Source: Tethya wilhelma (lineage: Eukaryota; Porifera; Demospongiae; Tethyida; Tethyidae). Taken from it: 64,000 bases of DNA. Positions 37,601 to 49,304 of the stretch are shown one piece after another (within the stretch, counting starts at the first letter, position 1; the number at the start of each line of letters is the position of its first letter). The stretch is from contig CAXIPT010000007.1 in the NCBI GenBank assembly GCA_964030475.1, positions 2,725,318 through 2,789,317 on the forward strand, given 5' to 3'. Both the position numbers and the translations under genes were made by a program. The notes beneath the pieces were generated by a model, which saw only the letters and a program-made list of their open reading frames with translations, was not told the origin of the DNA and did no database searches.

Positions 37601-40600
37601 TAATCCTGGGTATCACTGCACTGAGTAATATACACAAATTTTAATCAAGATTTAAGTTATAACTTTTACTTCAAACTTTCTCTGCACTCGGTGTTTAGAT
37701 GCTGCATGGCTGCAATGAAAGTAAAGCATTTAATAAAGTGCTCACATTTTATTTCTCTCTCAGAATATTATATTTCCATACATGGTAGTCATGAATTTGC
37801 AGCAAATGAATCTGATTGGTCGACTCATGGTATCTGTCTAAATAGGCACTCACTGAGTTCAAAACTGTCATTTTAAAAAAAGTTCCTCATTTATTGGGAA
37901 ATTTAACACTACACGATTCTCCACCGGTAGTACCAGGTAGTGATTTGTCACACATTATAATGGCCATGGTAAACTTTACCTTTGCTATGGTCAATATACA
38001 GGATACGGTTTCTTTCTTGTTTGTTTGCTGAAACTCAGTCTATGCATGAGTAGAGATACCACAGTAATTTCACCATGTATTACTGATAGTAGTACCATGA
38101 AGTGTTTGTCACACAGTTTACAGTTGAATTCAGTTCCCTAAATACCTCTGTAATTTTTACAAGGCTATAATCAGTATGGAGAGATCTTTAAGTCAAAATT
38201 TAAACCATGTTATCATTTAAAGATCTCTTCACACTGCATGATCACAATGGTACCTCGGTATACTACCTTTCTAGACTGAGATACAGCCTGAAATGTAACT
38301 TATAATAAATTTACTATACAATAGAGCGTATTCATGTGACGTCAAAAACGGGGCGGGACTTGCCGCAAAGCAAACGGCGGCCATTTTGGTGCACATTGTG
38401 ACACTGTCCAGTAAAAAAAAATCAAGATTTTCTGCAACTGTTCTCTAGTATACCCAGCTCCTTTGAGCTGAATTGATCTAATTTATTCCTAGTAGTTGTT
38501 TTGTTCACTAAAACTGGACTCCTAGTGATTTTCATGGTCCCAGCTAAGGCCTCTTGGTTCATGCTTTGATGCCTGTAAATCTACAAACAAGGAGGAGTCA
38601 TCTCTAAACTTTACCTGCTGCAAAGAGTTGAGACTATCGTGACAATAACTCAGGTACAGGAGCACTGATAAGTACCAAGATAGAGCAGTAAACGAAGAGT
38701 CAAAACCATTGGCAGCTGCTGTTATTGTGCACCAAAATGGCCGCCCGCGGGTAATCCTGCGCCACGTTTTTACGTCACATGAATACGCTCTATTGTCAGA
38801 GAAGACATAATATTATTAATCTATCTATGTTCATTCTTCCATCAATTCTCGTGTTTGTTCTACTGCCTACAGATCTACCAGTCCAGTGTGGCCTATGGTC
38901 CTGACTCCACCAAGACCTCAGGGGGCTACTACCATCTTGGAAGGGTCTTCTTAGCCGAGAATAAACCAGACATTGCCATCTCACTGCACGACCAGGTGGG
39001 TGTTGTCATATAGCATATACCCCAACACAGGAAGAATTTTAAACACAATCTATAACAGCCATTGTATTTACATGTTTTTTTAATTAAAATTCCAACAAAC
39101 CATGTAATGTACTACCTTTACCTACATTTGTAAAAGAACCTGTCAACATTGTCTTAACCTTTCGATTACTGACTGCATGTCATTTGTACTTATACTGTAT
39201 AGCTAGAAATTTTCGAGGAATAAAATTTTCGTGGAAAGGCGATTGCTAAACTTTTCACAATTTTTATTTTCGAGGATCAAGCAGTCCCATTCCATATTAT
39301 TGTAATACGATCCCGAAATTTTTGCAGGTTAATTTTTTGCAGATTGCCGACAATCGGCTAATACAGTGAAATTTATACTCTAGCTATACAAGAATGTCTA
39401 TATAATACCACAACATCATACCCCCTGGTCCTTTGATGTATCTACATATACTTACATACAAATTATAGTTGCATGACCCTTGAGTGGGCGAGTGCTGCAC
39501 ACTGAAGGGCATGCAACTAGTTTGTTTGCCATTGACACCAGCCCTGTGACCCCTAGCTACTCAATTCTCACCTCCACCCACCCAGCCATTAACCGGCTAT
39601 TAGCCTATAAAAACTTTGGTTGCTAGGCAATGGCAAACATACATACATGCATACATACATACATTAGGTGATCTCTATTTGGAGTGGCCACCTATCTGTG
39701 CTGGTGTCTCAGTTGGAGCAGTCCCTCAGCTCCTCTCACTCCAGCAGCCATGACACCACCACCACTGGCCTAGGAGGGCTGCAGGAGGTGAGCCAGACCA
39801 ACACCTCAACACCCCCTCTCTACCTACAACTAGGTAACTACCAACATGTTACTAGAGTCCATCTGGTTCCAGACTGAATGCCGCTGGAAGTGAAATAAAG
39901 AATTTCATTCAATACTTTTTATATGAGACAATATAGCTACAGTAACTTAATTTTGACTGGTAAGGTGTAGGAAGCAATCAAAAGAATGGGAGAACGAGCA
40001 CTTTCCAATGGTGCTTGAAATTTTGAAATCGGTAGGATATTTAGAAAGATATTAAATTTTTCTACCGACATTCTCAAACCAGATGGACTTTACTATAGTA
40101 TGCACTAAATCTGTACCATAACATAACCATTATTTCACTATTACCAATTCTAAACTTTCACAATTCTGCTTGTGCATGTGTGATTAGGTCGTTGCTAAAT
40201 TGCTTTTCTTCATGATATACAATAGTTGCATACCTAATCTTTAGGTTGCTATAATAATTACATCTAGCTCATACATCTTCAATAAAATAAGTAAGTAATG
40301 CTAACTAAACACACAATGTCATGCTATTGCACGTTGAATGTTTCACGGTGAATGTGATCGTGAACTACAGATGTTGGTGACCGTGCTGAGGCATGTAACA
40401 TGCTCCACAGTATCCGTGAGTTGAGGGAACAGCACACCACCTCCTCCCCCTCCCTCATGACTCACATCTACCACACCCTGGCCATGCTACATCTGGTCCT
40501 GGGGGACATCGATAAGGTATAATGTTATAGGTTATTGTAGCCTTGGTTCTGAGGTAGGATAGTTGTAAGGCAGTGTCCAGTATTGGCATAAAGAAGGGTA

Positions 40601-41003
40601 TACCATATAGCACAAAAATTTGGCGGATTTTAATATTGGTGGATTGGCGGTTTTGGTAAGGACTGCCAATATTAAATCCGCCAAGCAGTAATTTTTGCGC
40701 ATGCACATACGGAATACGTGTATTGCTGCAAGCGCTAACGCCAAAATAAAATCCGCCAATCATGAAATTTTTGACAATCCACCAAATTTTATTCCCACCA
40801 ATATTTTGTGCTATACGGTATATGGTGGGGGTGTCATCAGCAAATATGGCCCTGAAAAATTAAGAGTACATGTGTGTATACAGATCAGACCATTAGTCAA
40901 AGGTGAGAGCCTGCAGGAATGAGGTAGTGCTAGTGTTGCATGTAATGCACTTTTATTGAAATAAGAATAAGGTATTGCTGGAGTATGTATGTTATCTCTC
41001 TTT

Positions 41004-41064
<61 letters not shown>

Positions 41065-41229
41065 AGTGAGTCTTATGGTACTAGAGCTGTAGAGTTAGCA
41101 AAACACTCTACCCACCAATCACACCCACTAACAATGACATCATCACAGCTAGGAATGACATCCTCAACATTGGATAGGATTGAACAACTCTTGGAATTAG
41201 TAAAAACACTGAAAAATACAAGTTCTTAA
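16363..41229 (+). CDS. ZMYND12: ZMYND12, MYND zinc-finger/TPR axonemal protein (8 exons, 396 aa)
   Basis: Exons: 16363-16469, 16650-16791, 16993-17164, 17317-17486, 38873-38995, 39668-39833, 40371-40516, 41065-41229. All junctions are GT-AG and phases agree, giving 1191 nt. Residues 16-50 form a complete C6HC MYND finger (CELC, CTNC, YYC, HQRDDW, HEKIC), followed by helical TPR-like sequence (YVLAIPAALEALKFL, DADQYLSQAQWSVLK, RTSGGYFHL-like TSGGYYHLGRVFL). The order and motifs match vertebrate ZMYND12, which is about 365 residues long. In mammals it is a sperm-flagellum axonemal protein linked to TTC29 and DNAH1; a ciliary role in the sponge is inferred. The promoter has an X-box and an NRF1-type site and no TATA box. 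Intron 4 is over 21 kb and contains another gene on the other strand. Exon 4 exists twice (see 29606-29775). (TC)n tracts abut the acceptors of exons 3, 4 and 8. Confidence 0.93.
16930..16992. repeat. (TC)n at the acceptor of ZMYND12 exon 3
   Basis: An almost pure TC run ends directly in the AG acceptor and would serve as the polypyrimidine tract. Confidence 0.9.
17264..17316. repeat. (TC)n at the acceptor of ZMYND12 exon 4
   Basis: A pure TC run ends directly in the AG before GTCAACACC. The second copy of this exon lacks it. Confidence 0.9.
18440..18823. repeat. Dispersed repeat, copy 2 (inverted relative to 12746-13123)
   Basis: This is the reverse complement of 12746-13123 with small indels. 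It is missing at the matching place in copy B (near 30860), so it entered after the duplication or was lost there. Confidence 0.8.
19171..19369. mobile_element. Palindromic MITE, CCGTATAGCC family
   Basis: Ends are CCGTATAGCCGGA and its inverse, flanked by TA. Both arms carry repeated TTTGACG motifs. The duplicated intron copy at about 31190 reads GCAAGTTAATTC with no element, an unoccupied site. Confidence 0.85.
20036..21340. other. ZMYND12 intron 4, no recognisable gene
   Basis: This follows the N at 20035. Only short frames with stops are present. A small (TA)n run lies at about 21197-21210. Confidence 0.4.
21345..21930 (-). pseudogene. Decayed transposon gene pieces, HTH-like segment
   Basis: Minus-strand pieces include AKYARFHGVRAAGRHFCIH, reminiscent of the psq/HTH type segments (KYA..NGV..AARHF) of transposon-derived proteins. 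A Lys/Arg/Pro-rich piece with KRKRGPEAESAEKHAADKG lies on the 5' side. Frames shift between the pieces, so the gene is not functional. Family assignment is tentative. Confidence 0.35.
21968..22208. pseudogene. Rearranged Ty3/gypsy-type fragment (knuckle and protease on opposite strands)
   Basis: On + (21968-22090) a frame reads CFGCDEPGHLPVFIRTKKC, a zinc-knuckle-like stretch lacking one expected cysteine. On - (22208-22080) a frame starts MEVDTGTAHSVMGENTCHKL, which looks like a gypsy retropepsin with its DTG active-site motif. In an intact element both would be on the same strand, so an internal inversion is implied. Confidence 0.5.
22209..22603. other. Intron sequence without recognisable content
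   Basis: No open frame, repeat or splice signal that I can support. Confidence 0.4.
22604..22848. mobile_element. Palindromic MITE, ACAAGTGAAAAAAACATTGG family, copy 1
   Basis: Arms of about 100 bp carry CATTGGAAATGTAATGAGAC, GGAATGGCCAAATCG and AAGCAAACAAGATGG in inverted orientation around a central TTCCTGTGTGGGCTGCATG. One arm has a short deletion. Further copies lie at 24166-24413 and 24639-24910, with fragments near 14680-14715, 47098-47150 and 62125-62190. Confidence 0.85.
23621..24045 (-). pseudogene. Decayed transposase-like gene, 3' part
   Basis: Two minus-strand frames join through a frameshift. The first includes DELTNTASHQGFSEAGKTIA and STMSDRQVN, and ends near LFLLLNALG; the second continues MHLVENNVAKSLKLYEQAHL. 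I associate the TMSDR and LLN.L-type order with a family of uncharacterised cnidarian/sponge repeat proteins. The 5' part is at 26530-27430, separated by inserted repeats. Confidence 0.4.
24166..24413. mobile_element. Palindromic MITE, ACAAGTGAAA family, copy 2
   Basis: Same arms as 22604-22848, more diverged. The ends are ACAAGTAAAAAAACCCATTG and its inverse. Confidence 0.85.
24639..24910. mobile_element. Palindromic MITE, ACAAGTGAAA family, copy 3
   Basis: This is the most regular of the three copies. ACAAGTGAAAAAAACATTGG and its inverse form both ends. Confidence 0.9.
25243..25720. repeat. Dispersed repeat with CCCAGTACTACCGTACTGGG end, copy 2
   Basis: It aligns with 26049-26518 throughout; the right half also aligns with 14778-15003. 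A (GAA)n run lies at about 25465-25496. The repeated copies form a tandem pair with a MITE in between. Confidence 0.75.
25769..25989. mobile_element. Palindromic MITE, CCGTATAGCGGGAAATTTTC family
   Basis: The ends match those at 14420-14626, flanked by TA (25767-25768, 25990-25991). It lies between two tandem copies of the neighbouring repeat. Confidence 0.85.
26049..26518. repeat. Dispersed repeat with CCCAGTACTACCGTACTGGG end, copy 3
   Basis: It aligns with 25243-25720. A 201-codon frame crossing this region arises from repeat plus MITE and is not considered a gene. Confidence 0.75.
26530..27430 (-). pseudogene. Decayed transposase-like gene, 5' part with coiled coil
   Basis: Minus-strand pieces read in order: WRNTSTPCKCLEKIIDTLC (about 27350), a Lys/Glu/Gln-rich coiled-coil-like stretch (26850-27100) with stops, then KYTEEVWLCIMELLAQQNVG and LHSDGTTKYGQKYISYQ (26780-26540). 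The 3' part continues at 24045-23621. Two conserved aspartates (SDGTT, MSDR) would suit a DDE-type nuclease. That is inference; the family name is not known to me. Confidence 0.4.
27431..29320. other. ZMYND12 intron 4, no confident gene
   Basis: A minus-strand stretch near 28100-27940 reads EYILLDTATTRTC and, in another frame, ECQDCESEDHTKSYC. These faintly resemble retroelement protease and knuckle motifs but are too weak to call. A (TA)n run lies at about 28259-28276. Confidence 0.35.
29310..29590. repeat. Fragment of the AAGCCTYGGCG element family
   Basis: AAGGCACCAAGGTGCATAAG plus CCTTGGCG at 29314 resembles the left end of the element at 63030; 29528-29580 resembles 1036-1075. Confidence 0.45.
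29606..29775 (+). CDS. ZMYND12: Second copy of ZMYND12 exon 4 (candidate mutually exclusive exon)
   Basis: The exon is 170 nt with an AG acceptor (ATCCATAG) and the donor GAT|GTGAGT. Compared with 17317-17486 it differs at five positions, all synonymous, so both copies encode the same 56 complete residues (starting QHQFSDADQYLSQAQWSVLK). As 170 is not a multiple of three, including both would break the frame, so only one can be used per transcript. The acceptor here lacks the (TC)n tract and looks weaker. Alternatives are a very recent duplication or a misplaced allele. Confidence 0.75.
30323..30508. mobile_element. Palindromic MITE with an unoccupied site in the sister duplication
   Basis: Ends CCGTAGTTTGA / TCAAATTACGG are flanked by TA on both sides. 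Copy A reads ATTGTATTACTATCTACTTA at about 18073, which is this flank without the element and with one TA. This fixes the boundaries and the TA duplication. Confidence 0.9.
31591..31619. repeat. (TG)n microsatellite
   Basis: A pure TG run that is absent from the matching position in copy A. Confidence 0.85.
32225..36711 (-). CDS. Pmp-type beta-helix / cysteine-rich / multi-pass membrane protein, one frameshift
   Basis: This intronless gene is nested antisense in ZMYND12 intron 4. Part 1 (36711-34444, 755 aa) has a signal peptide (MAAMQFLLVTLVVSLVSAQT) and a parallel beta-helix region with GGAI and FxxN motifs as in chlamydial polymorphic membrane proteins; residues ~227-520 are near-identical 26-residue repeats. 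Part 2 (34459-32225, 744 aa) follows in another frame: Cys-rich stem (CTCPIGFIV, CNCECDPC, GKLCGSCKDG), about eight or nine membrane helices (from NNWLALLIVF to ITFLAILTYH) and a charged tail of ~150 residues. The break lies at a TATA stretch (34450-34454); without two bases the reading frame is continuous at 1494 residues. I take it as one gene with a 2-nt frameshift or an assembly error. A TATA box lies about 97 bp upstream. The combination is one I associate with a large sponge family; ligand and role are unknown. Confidence 0.85.
35150..36030 (-). repeat. Coding 78-bp tandem repeats in the Pmp-like gene
   Basis: About eleven units encode GSISIHGSDFSSNTAG plus a variable linker such as GSGGAIETLR or VWGGAIWTSR. 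Unit lengths are multiples of three. Nucleotide identity between units is very high, which points to recent expansion or gene conversion, and it creates a long spurious frame on the + strand. Confidence 0.9.
36808..36815 (-). promoter_or_regulatory. TATA box of the Pmp-like gene
   Basis: TATAAAAG on the minus strand lies about 97 bp before the ATG at 36711. Confidence 0.5.
36841..36880. repeat. Short dispersed repeat GTAAGGTCAAAGGAGAGAGC
   Basis: It shares about 40 bp with the right arm of the hairpin at 47016-47091, and a weaker match lies near 40884-40925. Confidence 0.55.
37419..37586. mobile_element. Palindromic MITE, CCRTAAATCGYGAAA family
   Basis: Ends CCATAAATCGCGAAATTTCG and CGAAATTTTCACGATTTACGG are inverted. 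The flank is TA on the left and TG (probably mutated TA) on the right. Its right half recurs at 62387-62442. Confidence 0.75.
37900..38321. other. Intron stretch with imperfect palindromes
   Basis: GAGAGATCTTTAAGTC and its near-inverse (TTTAAAGATCTCTTC) face each other at about 38179-38230. GTAGTACCAGGTAGTGATTT and TAGTACCATGAAGTGTTTGT also recur. This may be a worn MITE but its ends are not clear. Confidence 0.4.
38320..38797. mobile_element. MITE with CRE-like and YY1-like sites in its arms
   Basis: Inverted arms start AATAGAGCG and continue TATTCATGTGACGT and AAAAACG; both arms include CCAAAATGGC(C/G)GCC nearby. The element lies directly before ZMYND12 exon 5 (38873). It has no transposase frame. 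Confidence 0.8.
39195..39392. mobile_element. Worn palindromic MITE, CTGTATAGCTAG family
   Basis: CTGTATAGCTAG at the left is inverted at the right (TAGCTATACAAG), with AAATTTTCG motifs inside. A TA precedes the left end. It lies in ZMYND12 intron 5. Confidence 0.6.
39641..39667. repeat. (CATA)n at the acceptor of ZMYND12 exon 6
   Basis: CATACATACATACATTAG runs into the acceptor of exon 6. Confidence 0.7.
39855..40090. mobile_element. MITE, AAGTCCATCTGGTTTGAGAAT family, copy 1
   Basis: Ends GAGTCCATCTGGTTCC / TCTCAAACCAGATGGACTT are inverted and flanked by TA. It is an inverted relative of 47486-47717 and lies in ZMYND12 intron 6. Confidence 0.85.
40603..40818. mobile_element. Palindromic MITE, CCRTATAGCACAAAA family
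   Basis: Ends CCATATAGCACAAAAATTTG and CAATATTTTGTGCTATACGG are inverted and flanked by TA. The arms repeat GGCGGATT motifs. It lies in ZMYND12 intron 7. Confidence 0.85.
41007..41064. repeat. (CT)n at the acceptor of ZMYND12 exon 8
   Basis: A pure CT run ends in CAG before AGTGAGTCT, the same arrangement as at 13125-13164. Confidence 0.9.
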
Positions 41230-41584
41230 AAATGCACAAGCACAGCACTATAACATTAAAACTAAAAAATAACCTAATGATCCTATGTTTATAATACATT
41301 GTGATAATAGGCAACAACTGTAATGAAACAATTAATTATTGTATACACGATTGTGGGATATGGTATAGTTACCATGGTGGCAACATAATGCATGGACGAA
41401 AAATGTAATATACTGAAAATTTAAATTTTCTGCTTGCTTGGTATTGAAATATATAGAACCTAAGCATTATACAGTCATATTGTAAACTCTATACTAATAT
41501 TATTCTAGTATTAACTGTTATTATGAATGAAAGAAATTAACTGTAAATTGTAATATTATTAGTTATTGTTATAGACAAATTAAA

Positions 41585-41995
41585 CCTGAATTTCTTCAGC
41601 CTCCACCAAGCTAACTGCACAGTCCACAAGTGAGTCAACCGATGAATACCAAAATGATTTGCTTGCAAAATCAAAAGTTCTAGTGGGTTGTGATAGATTC
41701 GGCTTTTGTAGTACTTTGAAGTGATGTATTCAATCAGTTTACATTGGAATGTTTTCAGTAACTCACCAGCTCTTTCTTCTGTGGCTATATACGGTCACAA
41801 ATGGCATGCAGTATTAGCAAGCAATCATAACCAAATTATAGGAACATGAATGCACACAGAAGATAGACTGCTCATGCCTGGTCTTGTTCTTCCCTCTCTT
41901 AAAGGCGACTCTTTGAACACTTGCCTTTGATGTTACTGTAGTTTCTAGATCTGTTCCTGTGTCCATGCCTTCAGGATGATCCTGTTGTATTCTCC
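41585..41995 (-). CDS. Possible small gene converging on ZMYND12, unidentified
   Basis: On the minus strand an ATG near 41970 reads MDTGTDLETTVTSK up to a GC-type donor (AAAG|GCAAGT). A micro-exon PQKKEL follows an acceptor at about 41790, and a terminal frame further left ends FASKSFWYSSVDSLVDCAV then SLVEAEEIQV. Joining all pieces in one frame is not certain. An NRF1-type GC-rich stretch (41995-42120) would suit its promoter. Confidence 0.25.
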
Positions 41996-42072
41996 TGGTA
42001 CGTGGTTCTCTATTGACGAGCCGGCGCTAGTTCAAAATTGGCCACGTTGCCTTCGCGGGTAAATTAATTTGA

Positions 42073-42083
42073 GCATGCGCAGT
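42073..42083 (+). promoter_or_regulatory. NRF1-type site in a GC-rich stretch
   Basis: GCATGCGCAGT lies in the GC-rich block 42010-42120, which also holds GTGCGCACGTGCGCA. It could be the promoter of the small minus-strand gene to its left. Confidence 0.4.
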
Positions 42084-42480
42084 AGATCGCGACCCCGTGC
42101 GCACGTGCGCATCCGTGTCTATAGTCTAGCATACTATCTTGTCAAAAAAAGCTATAATACAGCCTAGTAACTGATTGCATAAGTGAGAGGTACATTAAAC
42201 AAGAAAATAGTACTTAATGAGAGAGCTTGATATCTGAGGCAATGGAAATAAGTTCAATGAAATCACAGAGCAGCTAGGATATAAATACCATACATGAGCA
42301 AGAAACAAGTTGCTACAGGTTAAATACTGTGAACAAACTGAAAGTTCAGAGAATGATAAATACCATGAATAAGTGAGGGAGGAAAAAAAGGGGAAAAAAA
42401 GCTTGCAGAGCATGATCATGAATAAATGAAAAGTTGACGACTGATAATCACAGTACTGACATGTTTCATGGCAGTTCTTT

Positions 42481-43566
42481 CTAGTTCAATGCAGTTTCCA
42501 CCTCAGTTACTGCTGGAGTTTGAGTTGTGTTAGCATCCAGTGCTTCATTGTCTTTGTCCAGATAAGTTGGATGGTGGCGTAAGATGAAGTGGTGTTGAAT
42601 GATTGCAGGATCGTACTTTCCATACAGTCCACAGTACCATGCTTTCGGACGAATCTTCATCTCAGTTGCAGCAAAGTAGTCATAGATACCTAATATGGGA
42701 GCGCGTGCATACGGAATTCCTAGGAGAGTGTACTTGTTATTGAGTAGAGCATCGGAACATCCAAATATGGCCTTGTACCACCACCCACCTTCGTGTCGTG
42801 TTGCGCAATTGATCTTTCCGCCATATTGCACAAGTCCATAGTTGTCTTGATCCTTTGTAGTGAATGGTGCTCCGTTGATGCTAAACAAGGAGTCCCTGAC
42901 GGTACTTTTTTTGCCATCATAACCACTAATTGAAGCTCTGTAGAAATTTGTTTCATTGTCTACGTGAAAGTTCTTGTAGTAGACGTACTCCTTCGTGCCA
43001 TTGAACCGCTCCAATATTACCATGAGTTCCGTTCCACTTGGTATGGATGTAAGACTGTGGATGGTGTCGAGACCTAACCAAAACGAATGCTTGTCAACGG
43101 CTCCAAAGCCTCGTTTGTACTGCTCCCATGTCTTATCGAACGATCGTTGTTGTCGGTTACCCTTGATCCTCGTTCGCCTCTGGATCACAAGCCACCCACC
43201 ACCATTGCTCTCCATATCGCAATACGCCACCTTATTGTGCTGCAACGGATAGATCCCTGAGGTATTCAATTGAAGAAACTTAGGTTGGCAACAATCGTCA
43301 AACTCCACGTGGTCCAGATCTAGAGAACGTCGCCGCTGGAAAATGTCAGTGATGGAAACTAGTTTATTAGATTCTTCGTTGCCATTTGATCCATCACCCG
43401 AACCCAAACTCTGCAAACCATCTGGGTACAGAGGGCCGTCTGGATAAAGTGGACCTTCTTCAAAATGATTTCGAAGTTTATTTCTGTACATTTGGCTCAC
43501 GATTGGTCTGCTGCTGAGCGGAACGATCATAATTGATAACACAAAAGCCACGATAGCCACTTTCAT
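42481..43566 (-). CDS. Secreted fibrinogen-related (FReD) protein, 361 aa, single exon
   Basis: Residues 1-19 form a signal peptide (MKVAIVAFVLSIMIVPLSS). A linker carries the doublet GPLYPDGPLYPDG and a tri-arginine (IFQRRRSLD) that could be a furin-type cleavage site. A fibrinogen C-terminal domain follows from about residue 90 to 310: CC start, YCDMESNGGGWLVIQRR, WEQYKRGFG, FWLGLDTIHSLT, a DQDN stretch in the usual calcium site region, NCATRHEGGWWY and the typical closing MKIRPKAW. About 50 residues of Thr/Glu-rich tail come after. FReD proteins are extracellular and often bind glycans or acetylated groups in other animals; no ligand can be read here. A TATA box lies upstream. Confidence 0.9.
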   Translation of the reverse strand: MKVAIVAFVLSIMIVPLSSRPIVSQMYRNKLRNHFEEGPLYPDGPLYPDGLQSLGSGDGSNGNEESNKLVSITDIFQRRRSLDLDHVEFDDCCQPKFLQLNTSGIYPLQHNKVAYCDMESNGGGWLVIQRRTRIKGNRQQRSFDKTWEQYKRGFGAVDKHSFWLGLDTIHSLTSIPSGTELMVILERFNGTKEYVYYKNFHVDNETNFYRASISGYDGKKSTVRDSLFSINGAPFTTKDQDNYGLVQYGGKINCATRHEGGWWYKAIFGCSDALLNNKYTLLGIPYARAPILGIYDYFAATEMKIRPKAWYCGLYGKYDPAIIQHHFILRHHPTYLDKDNEALDANTTQTPAVTEVETALN

Positions 43567-43669
43567 GGTGACGCCGGTGAATGAGCGAGAGGTAAATCAG
43601 GGAATCACTAAGGTCAGACCTTCTTCAACTTTCACCGTCTTGAGTTCTGTAAGAGTGTCTCTTGTGCTG

Positions 43670-43677
43670 TTTATATA
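43670..43677 (-). promoter_or_regulatory. TATA box of the FReD gene
   Basis: TATATAAA on the minus strand, 104 bp before the ATG at 43566, which leaves a short 5' UTR. Confidence 0.55.
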
Positions 43678-43689
43678 ACCTTCGAACTT

Positions 43690-44757
43690 GTGGTTTGCAA
43701 TTGAGCGCCAATTGCAAGCTGCAAGGGAACCTGAATGCCTTTGGTCAGGTTTTGATTAGATCCATGAATATCATTGCGTACCCAAAATTGTATATCCACA
43801 TGATATAAGAAACAAAACCACGTAGACTGTCCACACCAGCATAAATAACCTTAATTAATTCTACTGAACAGGGACATTATTATAGAATTTGTGTGGCAGT
43901 AAATTAAATTTGTGAAGCATCACAGCCTGTATATTGGTGACTAAGTAATAATTATTACACTCTTGGTTGAAGATCCATACCAGCACCTCAGTGCACAGAC
44001 ATCCTGTTGACTGAGTGATCTTTAATATGTAGATGAAAATGGTGTTTACTGTCACTATGGGTGATAAAATGTAAGCTAACTCTACCATAGAATCTGATTT
44101 ATTAACCTCAGGTTAATAATTATCTACTAATGCAGACTCCCTTTTAATGCTTGCTCATGATGGGAATATGGGATGGTCAATCAATGAGACCTGAATTAAT
44201 TAGTGATGATGATGTTGCTGCAGGCAAGTCTGCAGGGAGTGTCTTGAGACTCACATGTGCGGTCACAAAACTTGTTACATTAAGAGCTAGTCTGCCTGAA
44301 TAATGCTATTCATTAGAGTGGGAACCACAATTGTTTTCATAAGTCATTACAATGCAACTCCCCAACCTTTGCATGTGTGTGATGTGGAGGGTGGTTGAAA
44401 AAGAATTAGGCTGTGGGCTAAGGAAATGCATACAAACATTAAAAGTGCTCTCCTGCTGAGTCTGTGATGACAGTAGGGCAAGAATTATCCCCTGGATGAC
44501 ATGTTGCCAATGAGTGTCTTGGATAGAAAGTGGCCCAAGTGCTACATGTGCGTGTACCTAGTTACACTCTAGATTCATGAGTGCTTTTGGTAGCAATAAA
44601 TGGTCAATGTGACTCAATTTCATGTTATCAAAACAAATAACCTTCTGAAGTATATTATTATGAAATCCTACAAATAATATTATTAGGTTATTCAACAGTG
44701 CAGTGATCTATGAAACTATATATAGTCAGTGCACTACATGCAGAATGAAGAGTTTGA
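43690..44757. other. Intergenic, nothing recognised
   Basis: AT-rich sequence between the FReD gene promoter and the 3' end of the quinone oxidoreductase gene, with short frames only. Confidence 0.5.
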
Positions 44758-48083
<3,326 letters not shown>

Positions 48084-48239
48084 ATTCGAGACTAAGAAAA
48101 ATGTTGATAGCAAACATACTTCAGCAAGTCCACCCATGTGTTTAACCCTTTGCACTACGATTAGTACACGCGCGAGCTCCACCCACACAACCAGAAATGA
48201 ATTACTTTGTGCAAAGAATATGCACAGTGACACTGAGAT

Positions 48240-49190
48240 GGAGGAGGCAAGGGAGATTTGTTGACTGTAAACTGATTGCTGCCCTGAAATCTCTGATCAC
48301 TACTTCATGCCAAATTAACATTACCCTCTTCCACTCTGCAAAATCATACAAGGAGCATTGCAAGCTCATTCCCTGACAATCTACCACAGGCAAATGATGA
48401 AGATATCATGGCAGATCAGCTAGTGCATGGATTCAACATTGATTGATAATTTTACCATCTGTATACCGTAAGTATCCTCTTAATCGTCTTATTATGAGTC
48501 ACCCGCGCGTTGTATTATCTTATGACTTAAGAGGGTATGATATATATGATCATAGATGTTACTGTGTGTGGTTCAACCATTATATTGCTTGTTTTCCAAT
48601 GTGCATATAGGTACTTATCACTTGTCTCTGATTAAAGTAAAAGTTGATAAATTAATGGATGCACCTAGCATGTTTATAGGTTCATGCGGCTGATAAAGCC
48701 GATAGAATCATGATGTTTAATCCTGTATTGCTAATTAATAACCAGACACTACTCTCCATATTCGGTGAAGGTGTAAGGAAGTGTTAACACAAGATAGTTG
48801 ATATTATAATTTAGGTATATATCCTTCCACTCCTAGTGGCTGTAAGATAGGTCCATGGTACCTCATTCACTAAGTGCACGGGCCCTTCCTCTAAAGTGGA
48901 TGTAAGATATCCTTATGATGACCTACAGTGAGTGTACTTACTACTACTGTACTAGTACATACTGAGTGGATGCTTCCCATTCAATGTTCTTTGTCTCTGT
49001 ATGGTAGAGAGTGAAACCTAGCTATGCATAAATATTTGGGTAAATCATGAGTGTTAATTTTGTCATTGAATTTCCTATGTTTACTTTCTTTAGGTTGCAA
49101 TTTAATCATTAACCTTTCTGCACATCCTGTGTCCTACTGGCATGTCTATCCTTGATCAAATCTGATGATGAACCATTGAGGTATGAATCA
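48240..49190. other. Intergenic, nothing recognised
   Basis: No gene, repeat or splice pattern that I can support between the oxidoreductase 5' end and the VWC gene promoter. Confidence 0.45.
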
Positions 49191-49204
49191 TGCTATGTAG
49201 TGTG

Positions 49205-49212
49205 TATAAAAG
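49205..49212 (+). promoter_or_regulatory. TATA box of VWC gene A
   Basis: TATAAAAG lies 93 bp before the ATG at 49305. It is conserved in the duplicated copy at 53392-53399. Confidence 0.65.
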
Positions 49213-49304
49213 CAGACTAGTTTCAAGTACTCATCAGAGTCAGCAGTACTACAGAACTTATAATAGTTATTGTCATTCAGTTATTATTAAGCAGCTGACC
49301 GATC

